A stretch of 55,325 nt of DNA from Planctomycetota bacterium (GCA_019636275.1 JAHBXY010000002.1:120213-175537), one strand, 5' to 3'; numbered from the stretch's first letter, positions 35,222 through 44,421 are shown. Notes: generated from the letters alone by a model not told the origin. A program made the numbers and translations.

Positions 35222-36078
35222 TGGACCGCAGCCTCCTTCTCGGCGCGCGGGGTCCCGCCCTCGCTCGCCTTCAGCGCCTTCATGCGCCACGTCCCCGCGG
35301 CCGGGTCGAGCTTGACCCCGCGGAGCCTCTCGACCTGATCGCGCGTGCGCAGCGACTTGAGCGCCATCTCGCACGCCTTGACGACGTTGAGCGGGTTGCC
35401 CGAGCCGTGGCACTTCGTGAGGATGTTGCGGATGCCCGCGGCCTCACACACCGCACGGACGCTCGCGCCCGCGATGATTCCAGTTCCCGGGGAGGCCGGC
35501 TCGAAGATCACGGCCGACGCCCGGTACTCGCCCTTGAACGGGTGCGGGATCGTCCCGTCGACGAGCGGGATGCGGAACATGTGCTTCCGCGCGTCCTTGA
35601 CGCCCTTCTCGACCGCGTTGGGCACGCCGTTGGCCTTGCCGTAGCCGATGCCCACCCGCCCCTTGCCGTCGCCGACGACGACGAGGGCCGAGAAGCTGAA
35701 GCGCCGGCCGCCCTTGACCACGGCCGCCGAGCGGTTGATCCGCACGACGTTCTCGATGAGCTTGTCGCCGCGGTCGTCGCGGTCGTCGTCGCGGTCGCGA
35801 CCACGCCCGCGGCCGCCGCCGCCGGGGCCGCCGTGGCCGCCGCCGGGGCCGCTGTGGCCGCCGCCGGCACGTCACCGTTCATCGTCCCGTCCTCCGTCGC
35901 GTCGATCATGGGAACCGTGGCCGCCATGGCCGCCGTGGCCGCCGTGGCCGCCACGGTCACCGCCACGCTCGGGGCCGCGCTCGGGGCGGTCGACGCCGCG
36001 ATCGGGGCCGCCGGGGCCGCCCTGGGCGCCCGCGCCTTGCTGCTCGGCGCCCGACTCGGTGTTCTGCTCAGAACTCAA
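35218..36078 (-). CDS. rpsE: 30S ribosomal protein S5 with long Gly/His/Asp/Arg-rich N-terminal extension interrupted by in-frame TGA
   Basis: The conserved S5 body is clear: [20 protein letters not shown] (about 108 on), [37 protein letters not shown] and [11 protein letters not shown]. No usable start lies just before it. The frame extends back to a TTG at 36078, with GGGAGG 6 nt upstream and overlapping the end of rplR. It then encodes an extension with [20 protein letters not shown] repeats and DDRDD stretches, with TGA at codon 69 (35874-35872) between two Arg codons. CGG-TGA-CGT is one C-to-T change from Arg-Arg-Arg. No good SECIS follows. Without readthrough only an internal GTG at 35745, inside the conserved body, remains, so the TGA is a recent mutation, an error, or is read through. 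Confidence 0.85.
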
Positions 36079-36433
36079 GGCCCGCCTCCCGTGCCGCATC
36101 GGCGAGCGCCTTGATGCGGCCGTGATACTTGTAACCGCCGCGGTCGAAGCACACCTTGGAGACGCCCTTCTCCTTGGCGCGCTCGGCGATCGTCTTGCCG
36201 AGCAGCTTCGCCGCCGCGAGGTTGGAGCACTTCCCGCCGAGCTCGCCGCTGATCGTCTTCTGCAGCGTCGACGCGGCAACCACCGTCTTCCCGTCCTGGT
36301 CGTCGATGACCTGGGCGTAGAGGTACTTGTTGCTGCGGAAGACGCTCAGCCGGGGGCGCTCGGACGTCCCCTCGACCCGGCTCCGGAGCCGCTGATGGCG
36401 GCGGACCCGAGCAGTTCCCCTGTCGCGCTTCAT
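36068..36433 (-). CDS. rplR: 50S ribosomal protein L18
   Basis: 121 residues, normal size. Binds 5S rRNA. Signature segments are [30 protein letters not shown], '[18 protein letters not shown]' and the C-terminal [32 protein letters not shown] end. The last codons overlap the proposed TTG start of rpsE. Confidence 0.97.
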   Translation of the reverse strand: MKRDRGTARVRRHQRLRSRVEGTSERPRLSVFRSNKYLYAQVIDDQDGKTVVAASTLQKTISGELGGKCSNLAAAKLLGKTIAERAKEKGVSKVCFDRGGYKYHGRIKALADAAREAGLEF

Positions 36434-36465
36434 GATCTACCTCGGCTCGGCGCCGTCCTCGCCGA

Positions 36466-36489
36466 CGCGCCGCCCTCACGGGCGGCGCG
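36466..36489 (-). promoter_or_regulatory. Hairpin in rplF-rplR spacer
   Basis: Arms GCGCCGCCC and GGGCGGCGC around a TCAC loop (core 36467-36488). The 76-bp gap is large for this otherwise tightly packed operon. It may be an attenuator, an RNA-processing site or a regulator-binding structure. Confidence 0.45.
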
Positions 36490-36509
36490 CGGCTGGGCGC
36501 CGCCCCTCG

Positions 36510-37064
36510 TTACTTCTTCTCGCCGAAGGCCTTGCCGGCCTTCTTGCGGATGACCTCGCCCCGGTACCGGATGCCCTTGTTCTCGCCGTAGGGCGACGGC
36601 GGCCGGATCTTGCGGATCTCGGCGGAGAGCTGGCCGACGGCCTGCTTGTCGGCGCCGAGCACGCGCACGACGACCGGGCGCTGCTTGTCGATCTTGACCT
36701 CGAGCCCCTTGGGGATCTTGATCTTGACCTTGTTCGAGAAGCCGATGTCCAGCTCGAGCTCCTGGCCCTTGACGTCGGCGTTGTAGCCGGTGCCGTGGAT
36801 CTCCAGGATCTTCTCGAAGGGCGTCTTCACGCCCGTGACCATGTTGGCCAGCAGGGCCCGCGTCATCCCGTGGAAGGCGCGGTGCTGCTTCGAGTCGCTC
36901 GTGCGGGTCACCGTGATGGTGTTGCCCTCGAGGCTGATCCCGACGCCGTAGGGGAAGGTGTGCTCGAGCTTGCCGCCAGGCCCCTCGATGGAGACCTTGC
37001 GCTGCGCGACGTTCACCTTCACGCCGGCCGGGACCTCGACGGGCTTCTTGCCGATGCGCGACAT
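36510..37064 (-). CDS. rplF: 50S ribosomal protein L6
   Basis: 184 residues. Start MSRIGKKPVEVPAGV is the conserved family N terminus, and the C-terminal signature IRKIRPPSPYGENKGIRYRGE is intact. It has two L6 alpha-beta repeats. ATG at 37064, a few bases after the rpsH stop. Confidence 0.97.
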   Translation of the reverse strand: MSRIGKKPVEVPAGVKVNVAQRKVSIEGPGGKLEHTFPYGVGISLEGNTITVTRTSDSKQHRAFHGMTRALLANMVTGVKTPFEKILEIHGTGYNADVKGQELELDIGFSNKVKIKIPKGLEVKIDKQRPVVVRVLGADKQAVGQLSAEIRKIRPPSPYGENKGIRYRGEVIRKKAGKAFGEKK

Positions 37065-37071
37065 GGTTCCC

Positions 37072-37485
37072 TCAGTAGACCTGCGCGAGGACCTCGCCCC
37101 CGATACCGCGGGCGCGCGCCTCACGGCTCGAGAGCACCCCCTGCGACGTGGAGAGGATGTTGATGCCAAGCCCGTTCATGACGCGGAGCAGGTCCTTGGC
37201 CTTGAAGTAGACGCGGCGCCCGGGCTTCGAGACGCGGTCGATGCGCGAGATCACGTCCTCGCCCTCGGGGCCGTACTTGAGGTCGATCTCGAGCCACCCC
37301 TGCGCGCCGATGCCGTCGCCCGGCTTCGACTCCTGCGCGTGGTAGCCCGCGATGTAGCCCTCGCGCTTGAGGACGTCCGCCACCTGGACCTTCAGCGCGG
37401 AGCGCGGGATGCGCACCTTCTGCCGGCGGATCTGCAGGGCGTTGCGGATCTGGGTGAGCATGTCGGCGATCGGGTCGGTCATCAT
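37072..37485 (-). CDS. rpsH: 30S ribosomal protein S8
   Basis: 137 residues. MTDPIADMLTQIRNA N terminus and the C-terminal GILSTSQGVLSSREARARGIGGEVL-type end (here INILSTSQGVLS) identify it. Two consecutive ATGs (37485 and 37482) are possible; GAGG is 10 nt before the first. In E. coli S8 is the autoregulator of the spc operon; no such target can be confirmed here. Confidence 0.96.
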   Translation of the reverse strand: MMTDPIADMLTQIRNALQIRRQKVRIPRSALKVQVADVLKREGYIAGYHAQESKPGDGIGAQGWLEIDLKYGPEGEDVISRIDRVSKPGRRVYFKAKDLLRVMNGLGINILSTSQGVLSSREARARGIGGEVLAQVY

Positions 37486-37497
37486 GGGATCAGGCCC

Positions 37498-37683
37498 TCA
37501 CCAGCTGGCCTTCTTGACACCAGGGATGCGGCCCTGGAGGGCGAGCATCCGGAAGCAGATCCTGCAGATCGAGAACTTGCGGTAGTAGGCGTGGCGGCGC
37601 CCGCAGAGCTCGCAGCGGTTGTACCGCCGCGTGCTGAACTTCGGGGGGCGCTTCGCCTTGACCCGCTGAGACGTCTTGGCCAT
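37498..37683 (-). CDS. rpsN: 30S ribosomal protein S14, zinc-binding type
   Basis: 61 residues, the short form. Two CxxC pairs, CELCGRRH and CRICFRML, form the zinc site. The C-terminal [11 protein letters not shown] is conserved. Presence of the Zn (C+) form implies no zinc-sparing replacement here. Confidence 0.96.
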   Translation of the reverse strand: MAKTSQRVKAKRPPKFSTRRYNRCELCGRRHAYYRKFSICRICFRMLALQGRIPGVKKASW

Positions 37684-37704
37684 GGCGCGTGGGTCTCCTG
37701 TTGC

Positions 37705-38394
37705 CTACTGGATGATCTGCACGGGGAGGTTGGCGAACGGGAAGCCGACCAGGCGCAGCGTCTCGCGCGCCTCGTCGTCGCTCCCGGCCGTCGTGCAGAC
37801 GACGACGTTCATGCCGTTGTAGAACTCGACCTTGTCGGCCCGGACCTCCGGGAACACGAGCTGGTCGGGCAGCCCCATGGCGTAGTTGCCGCGGCCATCG
37901 AACGACTTCGAGCTCAGGCCGCGGAAGTCGCGCAGGCGGGGCATGACCAGCGTGATGAGCCGGTCGAGGAACTCCCACATGCGCGGGCCGCGCAGCGTGA
38001 CCTTGAGGCCCACCGGCATGCCCTGGCGCAGCTTGAAGTTCGCGACCGACAGGCGGGCGCGGGTCACCAGCGGACGCTGGCCCGTGGCGGTCTCGAGGTC
38101 CTCGAGCAGCGCCTCGAGCTTGCGCGGGTTCTCGTTGGCGTCGCCGATGCCCATGCTCACCACGACCTTGGTCAGGCGCGGCACGGCCATCTCGGCCTTG
38201 TAGCCGAACTGCTTCTTCAGCCCGGCGCGCACGACGGTCTCGTAGTGCTTCTTCAGGCGCGGCGGGGGGGCAGGCTCCGTCGGCTTGCCCTCCTTCTTCT
38301 TGCGGGGCTTCGCCTTGAAGTCGCCCTTGACGGCCTTGCCGCCGCCGCCGCCCTTCGGGGCCTTGGGGGCCTTCGTGGTCTTCTCGTCAGCCAT
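37705..38394 (-). CDS. rplE: 50S ribosomal protein L5
   Basis: 229 residues, about 45 longer than normal because of a Lys/Pro/Gly-rich N-terminal extension (MADEKTTKAPKAPKGGGGG...). The body shows 'HYETVVRAGLKKQFGYK', VSMGIGDANENP, TGQRPLVTRARLSVANFKLR and 'RGLSSKSFDGRGNYAMG'. Binds 5S rRNA. Confidence 0.96.
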   Translation of the reverse strand: MADEKTTKAPKAPKGGGGGKAVKGDFKAKPRKKKEGKPTEPAPPPRLKKHYETVVRAGLKKQFGYKAEMAVPRLTKVVVSMGIGDANENPRKLEALLEDLETATGQRPLVTRARLSVANFKLRQGMPVGLKVTLRGPRMWEFLDRLITLVMPRLRDFRGLSSKSFDGRGNYAMGLPDQLVFPEVRADKVEFYNGMNVVVCTTAGSDDEARETLRLVGFPFANLPVQIIQ

Positions 38395-38418
38395 CGTGTT
38401 TCCCTCGGGGAGGAGAGG

Positions 38419-38727
38419 CTAGCTCTCCTGGACCTTGCGCACCTTGCAGGCGGGGATGGGGAACTCGCGCTCGACCCGGCCGCCCTGCGGGTTCTGCTGC
38501 GTGCGCCGGAGGTGCTTCCAGCGACGGTTCACGCCCTGCACCACGACCTCGCCCTTGGCGGGGATGGCGCGCAGGACCTTGCCGGTCTTGCCCTTGTCGG
38601 CGCCGCTGAGCACCAGGACGTCGTCGTCCTTCTTCACGTGCAGCTTCTGCAGGTGCTTCGTCTCGGGCTTGCCGTGGACCTTCGCCGCGCGCAGGTAGCG
38701 CTTCTGGCCCTTTCCGGTGTGCGCCAT
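38419..38727 (-). CDS. rplX: 50S ribosomal protein L24
   Basis: 102 residues. KOW motif in VKKDDDVLVLSGADKGKTGKV, then VVQGVNRRWKHLRRTQQNPQ. It follows rplN after 3 nt. The N-terminal extension of about 25 residues is basic. Confidence 0.95.
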   Translation of the reverse strand: MAHTGKGQKRYLRAAKVHGKPETKHLQKLHVKKDDDVLVLSGADKGKTGKVLRAIPAKGEVVVQGVNRRWKHLRRTQQNPQGGRVEREFPIPACKVRKVQES

Positions 38728-38730
38728 GAC

Positions 38731-39105
38731 CTACACGACCTCCGACGCGAGCGAGATGATCTTCGTGAACTTCTTCTCGCGCAGCTCGCGGGCGACGGCG
38801 CCGAACACGCGCGTGCCCTTCGGGTTCTTCGAGGCGACGTCGGCGAGGACGACCATGGCGTTCTTGTCGAAGCGCACCCAGCTCCCGTCGGGCCGGCGGT
38901 ACTTCTTCTTGCAGCGCACCACGACCCCGCGGACGATGTCGCCCTTCTTCACCTCGGCGCCGGGCGTGGCCTGGCGCACGTGGGCGACGATGACGTCGCC
39001 CAGGCGCGCGATCCGCGTGTCCGACTTGCCGAGGACGCCGATCATCTTGGCCTTCTTGGCCCCGGTGTTGTCGGCGACGTCGAGCAGCGTCTCCATCTGG
39101 ATCAT
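38731..39105 (-). CDS. rplN: 50S ribosomal protein L14
   Basis: 124 residues. [18 protein letters not shown] is the conserved start, which fixes the ATG at 39105. The internal '[22 protein letters not shown]' and C-terminal '[20 protein letters not shown]' agree with the family. Confidence 0.97.
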   Translation of the reverse strand: MIQMETLLDVADNTGAKKAKMIGVLGKSDTRIARLGDVIVAHVRQATPGAEVKKGDIVRGVVVRCKKKYRRPDGSWVRFDKNAMVVLADVASKNPKGTRVFGAVARELREKKFTKIISLASEVV

Positions 39106-39113
39106 GGCGTCAG

Positions 39114-39455
39114 CTAGCTCCCCGCGCGCTTGAGCACCGCGCCCAGGCGGTACTTCTTGAGCTTCGAGTAGGGACGGCACTCGAACACCGAGACGGTGTC
39201 GCCGACCTGCGCCTCGCCCTTCTCGTCGTGGGCGTAGACCTTGGTGTGGCGACGCACGTACTTGCCGTACTTCTTGTGCCGCTCGAGGCGCCCGATCTCG
39301 ACGACGACGGTCTTCTGCATCTTCGTCGAGACGACCAGGCCCTCGAGGACGGTCCGGTCGCCGCGCTCCGGGTTGGCGTAGCGCCGCGCCGGGGCCGCCG
39401 GGGCGGCGGCCGCCTCGGGGGCGGCGGCAGGGGTGGTGTCGGGCGTGTCGGACAT
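39114..39455 (-). CDS. rpsQ: 30S ribosomal protein S17
   Basis: 113 residues, with a 25-30 residue Ala/Pro/Thr-rich N-terminal extension not seen in typical S17. The body has [18 protein letters not shown], '[18 protein letters not shown]' and '[19 protein letters not shown]'. Confidence 0.95.
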   Translation of the reverse strand: MSDTPDTTPAAAPEAAAAPAAPARRYANPERGDRTVLEGLVVSTKMQKTVVVEIGRLERHKKYGKYVRRHTKVYAHDEKGEAQVGDTVSVFECRPYSKLKKYRLGAVLKRAGS

Positions 39456-39461
39456 GGCTCG

Positions 39462-39671
39462 TTACTTCCCCTGCTTCGCGGCCGCGAGCTCGCGCTCGCG
39501 GAGGACCGTCTTGATGCGGGCGACGCGCTTGCGCAGGTCGCGGACCGTCGCCGTGTTGTCCACCGCCTCCATGGCGGTCTGGAAGCGCTTGCGGAACATC
39601 TCCTCGCGCGTGTCGTCGACGGCCTTCTTCAGGTCGTCGGTGGCGAGGCCCCGGATCTCCTCGAGGTTCAC
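39462..39671 (-). CDS. rpmC: 50S ribosomal protein L29
   Basis: 69 residues. Helical hairpin with [18 protein letters not shown] and '[20 protein letters not shown]'. GTG start overlaps the rplP stop (GTGA), with GGAGG 5 nt upstream. Confidence 0.94.
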   Translation of the reverse strand: MNLEEIRGLATDDLKKAVDDTREEMFRKRFQTAMEAVDNTATVRDLRKRVARIKTVLRERELAAAKQGK

Positions 39672-40084
39672 TGCGACCTCCTGGGCACGTAGCGGACCTT
39701 GACCGGCAGCTTGTGGGCCACGCGAGCGAACGCGCGCTTGGCCACCTCGGCCGGGACGCCCGCGATCTCCATGATCACGGTGCCGGGACGGACGGCGGCG
39801 GCCCAGTAGTCGGGCTCGCCCTTGCCCGTGCCCATGCGCACCTCGAGGGGCTTCGAGGTGAGCGGCTTGTGCGGGAACATGCGGATGTAGAGCCGGCCCT
39901 CGCCGCCCAGGTAGCGGCCGCAGGTGATGCGGCTCGCCTCGATGACCTGGGCCGAGACCCAGCCCGCCTCGAGGCACTGCAGCCCGTGGTCGCCGAAGAC
40001 GACGCGGTTGCCGCGCCGGGCGAACCCCTTCATGTGGCCGCGCATCACCTTGCGGTGCTTGACGCGCTTCGGAAGCATGGCCAT
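39668..40084 (-). CDS. rplP: 50S ribosomal protein L16
   Basis: 138 residues. '[17 protein letters not shown]', [19 protein letters not shown], '[17 protein letters not shown]' and [13 protein letters not shown] are family hallmarks. ATG at 40084 has GGAGG 7 nt upstream; the ATG at 40078 is the alternative. Confidence 0.96.
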   Translation of the reverse strand: MAMLPKRVKHRKVMRGHMKGFARRGNRVVFGDHGLQCLEAGWVSAQVIEASRITCGRYLGGEGRLYIRMFPHKPLTSKPLEVRMGTGKGEPDYWAAAVRPGTVIMEIAGVPAEVAKRAFARVAHKLPVKVRYVPRRSQ

Positions 40085-40086
40085 GG

Positions 40087-40803
40087 CTAGCCCTCCCCGC
40101 CGCCGTACTCGCCCATCAGCTGGGCGGGCTCGACGGTCGGCGCCTGCGGCTTGATCTTGCCGCGGTCGCCGTGCTTGCGCAGGCCGCGGAAGACCCAGCA
40201 CTTCACGCCGATCGACCCGTGGGTCGTCACGGCGGTCGCGTGGCCGTAGTCGATGTCGGCGCGCAGCGTGTTGAGCGGGATCGAGCCCTCGTGGCTGTGC
40301 TCGGTCCGCGCCATCTCATGACCGCCGAGGCGGCCCGCGACCTTGATCCGGCAGCCCTTGGCGCCGGCGCCCATGGTCAGCTCGAGCGACTTCTTGATGA
40401 CGCGGCGGAAGCTCATGCGCTTCTTCAGCTGCTCCGCCACGCCCTCGGCCACGAGCTGGGCGTCCAGCTCCGGCCGGTCGATCTCCTGGATCTTGAGGTC
40501 GACCTTCTTCTTGGTGATCTTCGCCAGGTCGTCCTTGAGCTTGTCGACCTTGGCGCCCTTGCGGCCGATGATCACGCCCGGGCGCGCCGTGCGGATGATC
40601 ACCGTGACCTCGCCGCCCTCGGTCTTGCGCTCGATGTCGACGCGCGGGATGCCGGCGAAGCCGTACTCCTTCTTCACCGCGTCGCGGATCTTCTGGTCCT
40701 CGACGAGGAGGGGCCCGAAGTCCTTCTTCTTGGCGTACCAGCGCGAGCGCCAGTCCTCGGTGACGCCGACGCGGAACCCGGTGGGGCGAACCTTCTGTCC
40801 CAC
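40087..40803 (-). CDS. rpsC: 30S ribosomal protein S3
   Basis: 238 residues. KH domain with VIIRTARPGVIIGRKGAKVD, C-terminal S3 domain with MSFRRVIKKSLELTMGAGAKG and 'IPLNTLRADIDYG'. The GTG at 40803 (GQKVRPTGFRVG) has GGAGG 7 nt upstream and follows the rplV stop by 2 nt. Confidence 0.97.
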   Translation of the reverse strand: MGQKVRPTGFRVGVTEDWRSRWYAKKKDFGPLLVEDQKIRDAVKKEYGFAGIPRVDIERKTEGGEVTVIIRTARPGVIIGRKGAKVDKLKDDLAKITKKKVDLKIQEIDRPELDAQLVAEGVAEQLKKRMSFRRVIKKSLELTMGAGAKGCRIKVAGRLGGHEMARTEHSHEGSIPLNTLRADIDYGHATAVTTHGSIGVKCWVFRGLRKHGDRGKIKPQAPTVEPAQLMGEYGGGEG

Positions 40804-40805
40804 GG

Positions 40806-41249
40806 CTACTCCTCCGCCTTCTGCCGACGCGGGCGGAGGCGAATCGTCAGATGGGCGTAGAACTTGCGGTAGGGGTAGGCCGCGCCGCGGGCGCGGGGCC
40901 GCCACCGCTTGAGCCGCGGACCCTCATCCGCGTGGGCGTCGTGGACGTACAGGTCGTCCACGTCGACCGCGGGCTGAGGCTCGAGGACGTTCCCCGACGG
41001 GTCGCGGACGTTCTCGTCCTCGATCGCGCGGTCGGCGTTGGCGATCGCGCTCTTCAGCACCTTGTCGACCAGGAAGGCGCCGCGCTGGCGCATGTGCTTG
41101 AGCTGGTCGAGCGCCTCCGAGACCGGCAGGTTCCGGATGCGGTCCATGACCAGCCGCACCTTGCGCGGCGAGATCTTGGCGTAGCGGTGGAACGCCTTGA
41201 ACTCGGCGGCGCTCTCCAGGTTGTTGCGCTTCTTCTCAGGCGGTCGCAT
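40806..41249 (-). CDS. rplV: 50S ribosomal protein L22
   Basis: 147 residues. 'AKISPRKVRLVMDRIRNLPV' and LKSAIANADR identify it, with the C-terminal beta hairpin RLKRWRPRARGAAYPYRK lining the exit tunnel. It carries a slight N-terminal extension. Confidence 0.96.
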   Translation of the reverse strand: MRPPEKKRNNLESAAEFKAFHRYAKISPRKVRLVMDRIRNLPVSEALDQLKHMRQRGAFLVDKVLKSAIANADRAIEDENVRDPSGNVLEPQPAVDVDDLYVHDAHADEGPRLKRWRPRARGAAYPYRKFYAHLTIRLRPRRQKAEE

Positions 41250-41250
41250 G

Positions 41251-41529
41251 TCAGGCCGGCCCCTTGACCTTCTTGCCCGTGTGGCCGCGGAACACGCGCG
41301 TCGGCGAGAACTCGCCCAGCTTGTGCCCGACCATGTCCTCGACGATGAACACCTTGTGGAAGGTCTTCCCGTTGTGGACCTCGAACGTGTGGTTCACGAA
41401 CTCGGGGACCACGGTGCAGCGGCGCGACCAGGTCTTGATCGGCGAGCTGTCGCTCGACGCCTTCTGCCGGAGGACCTTCCTCATCAGCTTGGCGTCGACG
41501 TAGGGCCCCTTCTTGAGCGAACGGCTCAT
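41251..41529 (-). CDS. rpsS: 30S ribosomal protein S19
   Basis: 92 residues, normal size. [37 protein letters not shown] and 'FVPTRV'-equivalent [14 protein letters not shown] are conserved. One nucleotide separates it from rplV. Confidence 0.97.
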   Translation of the reverse strand: MSRSLKKGPYVDAKLMRKVLRQKASSDSSPIKTWSRRCTVVPEFVNHTFEVHNGKTFHKVFIVEDMVGHKLGEFSPTRVFRGHTGKKVKGPA

Positions 41530-41532
41530 GGG

Positions 41533-42387
41533 CTATGCCTTCCCCTGCGACTTGCGGCGGCTGCGGACGATGAACTTGGTCGAGCGCGCCTTCGGCTTGC
41601 GGGTGATCCCGCCCTTGGCCAGCGTGCCCTTCGGGCCGACCGGGTGGCGGCCGCCCGCGCGGCGACCCTCGCCGCCGCCCATGGGGTGGTCGTGCGGGTT
41701 ACGGACCGACCCGCGCGAGATCGGGCGGTAGCCCATCCAGCGGTGACGGCCGGCCTTGCCGATCACGATCACGTTCTGCTCGATGTTGCCCAGCTGGCCG
41801 ATCGTGGCCCGGCCCTCGATCGGCACCCGGCGCATCTCGCCCGACGGGAGCTGGATCGTGGCGTGGTCGCCCTCCTTGGCCATGAGCTTGATCATGGCGC
41901 CGGCGGCGCGGCCGAGCTGGCCGCCGCGGCCCGGCTGGAGCTCCACGTTGTGGATCACCAGGCCGGTGGGGATGTAGCGCATCGGGATGCAGTTGCCGAC
42001 GCGCGGCTCCGCCTGCGGGCCCGACATGACCATCATCCCGACCTGCAGCTCGAGCGGCGCGAGGATGTAGCTCTTCTCGCCGTCGGCGTAGTGCAGGAGC
42101 GCGATGCGCGCCGTGCGGTTGGGGTCGTACTCGATCGAGACGACCTTCGCCGGCACCCCGTCCTTGCGGTTGCGCTTGAAGTCGACCAGGCGATAGATCG
42201 ACTTGTGGCCGCCGCCGCGGTGGCGGGCGGTGACCACGCCGTGGTGGTTACGGCCGCCGGTCTTCTTGATCCGCTGGAGGAGGCTCTCCTCCGGGCGGTT
42301 GCGGTTCTTGTGCGTCAGCTCGGCCCAGTCGGAGACCTGGGCCCCGCGGCGGCCGGGCGACGTCGGGTTGTAGGTGCGGATGCCCAT
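41533..42387 (-). CDS. rplB: 50S ribosomal protein L2
   Basis: 284 residues. [14 protein letters not shown] start, [18 protein letters not shown], and near the C terminus the peptidyl-transferase-proximal '[18 protein letters not shown]' containing the universally conserved His. GAGG is 6 nt before the ATG. Confidence 0.98.
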   Translation of the reverse strand: MGIRTYNPTSPGRRGAQVSDWAELTHKNRNRPEESLLQRIKKTGGRNHHGVVTARHRGGGHKSIYRLVDFKRNRKDGVPAKVVSIEYDPNRTARIALLHYADGEKSYILAPLELQVGMMVMSGPQAEPRVGNCIPMRYIPTGLVIHNVELQPGRGGQLGRAAGAMIKLMAKEGDHATIQLPSGEMRRVPIEGRATIGQLGNIEQNVIVIGKAGRHRWMGYRPISRGSVRNPHDHPMGGGEGRRAGGRHPVGPKGTLAKGGITRKPKARSTKFIVRSRRKSQGKA

Positions 42388-42388
42388 G

Positions 42389-42673
42389 CTAAGCCTCGAT
42401 CTTCTGGCCCTCGGCCAGCCGCACCATGGCGCGCTTCCAGTCGGGCTGGGCGCTCCAGGTGTGCTTCATCCGCCGGGGCTTGCCCTTGCGCACCTGCGTG
42501 CGCACGGAGACGACCTTCACGCCCGGCCAGAGCTTCTCCACGGCCGAGCGGATCTGGACCTTGTTGGCCCGCATGTCGACCTTGAACGCGTAGACGTTGG
42601 CGTGCTCGGTCAGCCCGCTCACCTTCTCGGTGATGATCGGGCTCTTGATCACCTGGATGGCGTCGAGGTCCAC
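42389..42673 (-). CDS. rplW: 50S ribosomal protein L23
   Basis: 94 residues from a GTG at 42673, chosen because GGAGG lies exactly 7 nt upstream. A TTG at 42679 overlapping the rplD stop is the alternative but has no spacing to the Shine-Dalgarno sequence. Body: [37 protein letters not shown]. Confidence 0.93.
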   Translation of the reverse strand: MDLDAIQVIKSPIITEKVSGLTEHANVYAFKVDMRANKVQIRSAVEKLWPGVKVVSVRTQVRKGKPRRMKHTWSAQPDWKRAMVRLAEGQKIEA

Positions 42674-42675
42674 GA

Positions 42676-43404
42676 TCAACCCTCCCCGGCGGCCGCGGTC
42701 GCCTCGGCGCCGCGGACCTTGCTCGCGTCGGCCTTGCGCGTGCCCCTGGGCTTGCGCGGCCGCTGCACGGACTTCATGGGCTCGTTCAGCCGCTCGAAGG
42801 CCCCGGCCTCCATGACGACGTGCTTGTGCAGCAGCGCGTCGCGCGCGGTCAGCTCGTTCGAGGGCACGCAGCGCACGCGCTCGATGTTGCGCGCCGACTT
42901 GTAGACGTTCGGCTTCAGGCCGTCGGTGACGACGAGCACGCTCTGGTCGCCCAGGCCGAGGGCCTTGAGCGTCGCGACCATGGTCTTCGTCTTGGCCTCG
43001 TCGGCGAAGCTCGTGAGCAGGTGCAGCTCGCCGTCCTTGGCCTTGCCCAGGAGCGCGGCCCGCACGGCCCAGGCGCGCTGCTTCTGCGGCATCGTGTAGG
43101 AGTAGTCGCGCGGCTTGGGCGGGTGGATCACGCCGCCGCCGACGCGCGTGCCGCTCTTGCGGTTGCCCGCGCGCGCCCGGCCGGTGCCCTTCTGCCGGTA
43201 GAGCTTCTTCGTCGAGCCCGTGACCTCGGCGCGCGTCTTGGCGCAGTGGGTCCCCTGCCGCTTGTTGGCGTGGTACATGACCGCGGCGGCGTGGATGAGC
43301 TTGTTCTTGACGAAGCCGCCGAAGGCGGCCTCGTTCAGGGTGACGCTGCCCGACTCGTTGCCGGCGGCGTCGCGCTTCTTCAGCGTGATCGGCTCGATGC
43401 CCAT
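42676..43404 (-). CDS. rplD: 50S ribosomal protein L4
   Basis: 242 residues. The extended tunnel loop 'RQGTHCAKTRAEVTGSTKKLYRQKGTGRARAGNRKS' region contains the conserved KTR and QKGTGRAR motifs. C-terminal basic extension with a Thr/Ala-rich end. In E. coli L4 autoregulates the S10 operon; the long leader upstream of rpsJ would be the place to look. Confidence 0.96.
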   Translation of the reverse strand: MGIEPITLKKRDAAGNESGSVTLNEAAFGGFVKNKLIHAAAVMYHANKRQGTHCAKTRAEVTGSTKKLYRQKGTGRARAGNRKSGTRVGGGVIHPPKPRDYSYTMPQKQRAWAVRAALLGKAKDGELHLLTSFADEAKTKTMVATLKALGLGDQSVLVVTDGLKPNVYKSARNIERVRCVPSNELTARDALLHKHVVMEAGAFERLNEPMKSVQRPRKPRGTRKADASKVRGAEATAAAGEG

Positions 43405-43435
43405 GGCTTACCTGCCGTCTTCCGTGTGCGCGGCC

Positions 43436-44095
43436 TTAGCCGCGCACCGCCTTGCGCACGACCACGTAGCCGTTGCGCGGGCCGGGGATCGCGCCCTTCA
43501 CGTAGAGGAGGTCATGATCGCCCTCGATCTTGACCACCTCGAGGTTGCGCACGGTGCGCCGGGCGGCGCCCATGTGACCCGGGAGGCGCTTGCCCCGGAT
43601 GATGTTGTGACCGCTCTGGTTCTGGCCGATGGCGCCCGGCTCGCGGTGGTTCTTCGAGCCGTGGGTGGCCCGGCCGCCGCCGAACTTGTGGCGCTTCATG
43701 CAGCCCTGGAAGCCGCGGCCCTTGGTCGTGCCGATCACGTCCACGAGCTTCACGCCGTTGAACACCTCGCCGACCTTCAAGGTCGCGCCCGCCTCGGGCA
43801 TCGCCTTGACGTCGTCGAGGCGGCACTCGCGCAGCAGGCGCTGCGCGGGGACCTTGTTCTTCTCGAAGTGGCCCAGCAGCGGCTTGTTCACCCGCGGGGT
43901 GCCCTTGCCGCCGTTGCGGGCGGGGAGCTCCTCGAAGCCGAGCTGGACGGCGGCGTAGCCGTCCTTGCCGTCCTTGGTCTTCACCTGGACGACGCGGCAG
44001 GGGCCGGCCTGGATGACGGTCACGGGCTGGACGTTGCCGTCCCTGTCCCAGACCTGGGTCATCGCCAGCTTCTTGCCGATCAGCATGGTCACCAT
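43436..44095 (-). CDS. rplC: 50S ribosomal protein L3
   Basis: 219 residues. 'MLIGKKLAMTQVWDRDGN' start, 'GTTKGRGFQGCMKRHKFGGG', THGSKNHREPGAIGQ and LPGHMGAARRTVRNLEVVKI are conserved. GAGG lies 6 nt before the ATG at 44095. Confidence 0.97.
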   Translation of the reverse strand: MVTMLIGKKLAMTQVWDRDGNVQPVTVIQAGPCRVVQVKTKDGKDGYAAVQLGFEELPARNGGKGTPRVNKPLLGHFEKNKVPAQRLLRECRLDDVKAMPEAGATLKVGEVFNGVKLVDVIGTTKGRGFQGCMKRHKFGGGRATHGSKNHREPGAIGQNQSGHNIIRGKRLPGHMGAARRTVRNLEVVKIEGDHDLLYVKGAIPGPRNGYVVVRKAVRG

Positions 44096-44118
44096 GGCCC
44101 GCCTCGCTTACCCGGCCC

Positions 44119-44421
44119 CTAGGCCTTGACCGTGATGTGGACGCCGGCCGGCATGGTCACGAGCGTGATCGCGTTGACCGTCTTGCCGGTGGCCTCGGTG
44201 ATGTCGATCAGGCGCTTGTGGGTCCGCATCTCGAACTGCTCGCGGGACTTCTTGTCCACGTGCGGCGAGCGGAGGACCGTGTAGCGCTCGATGCGGGTGG
44301 GCAGCGGGATGGGCCCCGACACCTTGGCACCCGTCTCCTTGGCCTTGTTCACGAGCTCCGCGGCCGACTGGTCGAGGATCTCGTGGTCGTAGGCCTCCAT
44401 GCGAATGCGAATGCGTTCCAT
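44119..44421 (-). CDS. rpsJ: 30S ribosomal protein S10
   Basis: 100 residues from ATG 44421 ([20 protein letters not shown]), the usual family length. Another ATG at 44448 has GAGG 7 nt upstream and would add nine residues (MAPGGQAED). First gene of the S10 cluster, behind a consensus promoter. Body: [20 protein letters not shown] and '[12 protein letters not shown]'. Confidence 0.96.
   Translation of the reverse strand: MERIRIRMEAYDHEILDQSAAELVNKAKETGAKVSGPIPLPTRIERYTVLRSPHVDKKSREQFEMRTHKRLIDITEATGKTVNAITLVTMPAGVHITVKA

Noticed and set aside
35840..35874. Selenocysteine at the rpsE TGA
   Set aside because: The nearest hairpin is a 4-bp stem with an ACAGC loop and does not meet the bacterial SECIS pattern. 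No redox motif surrounds the codon.
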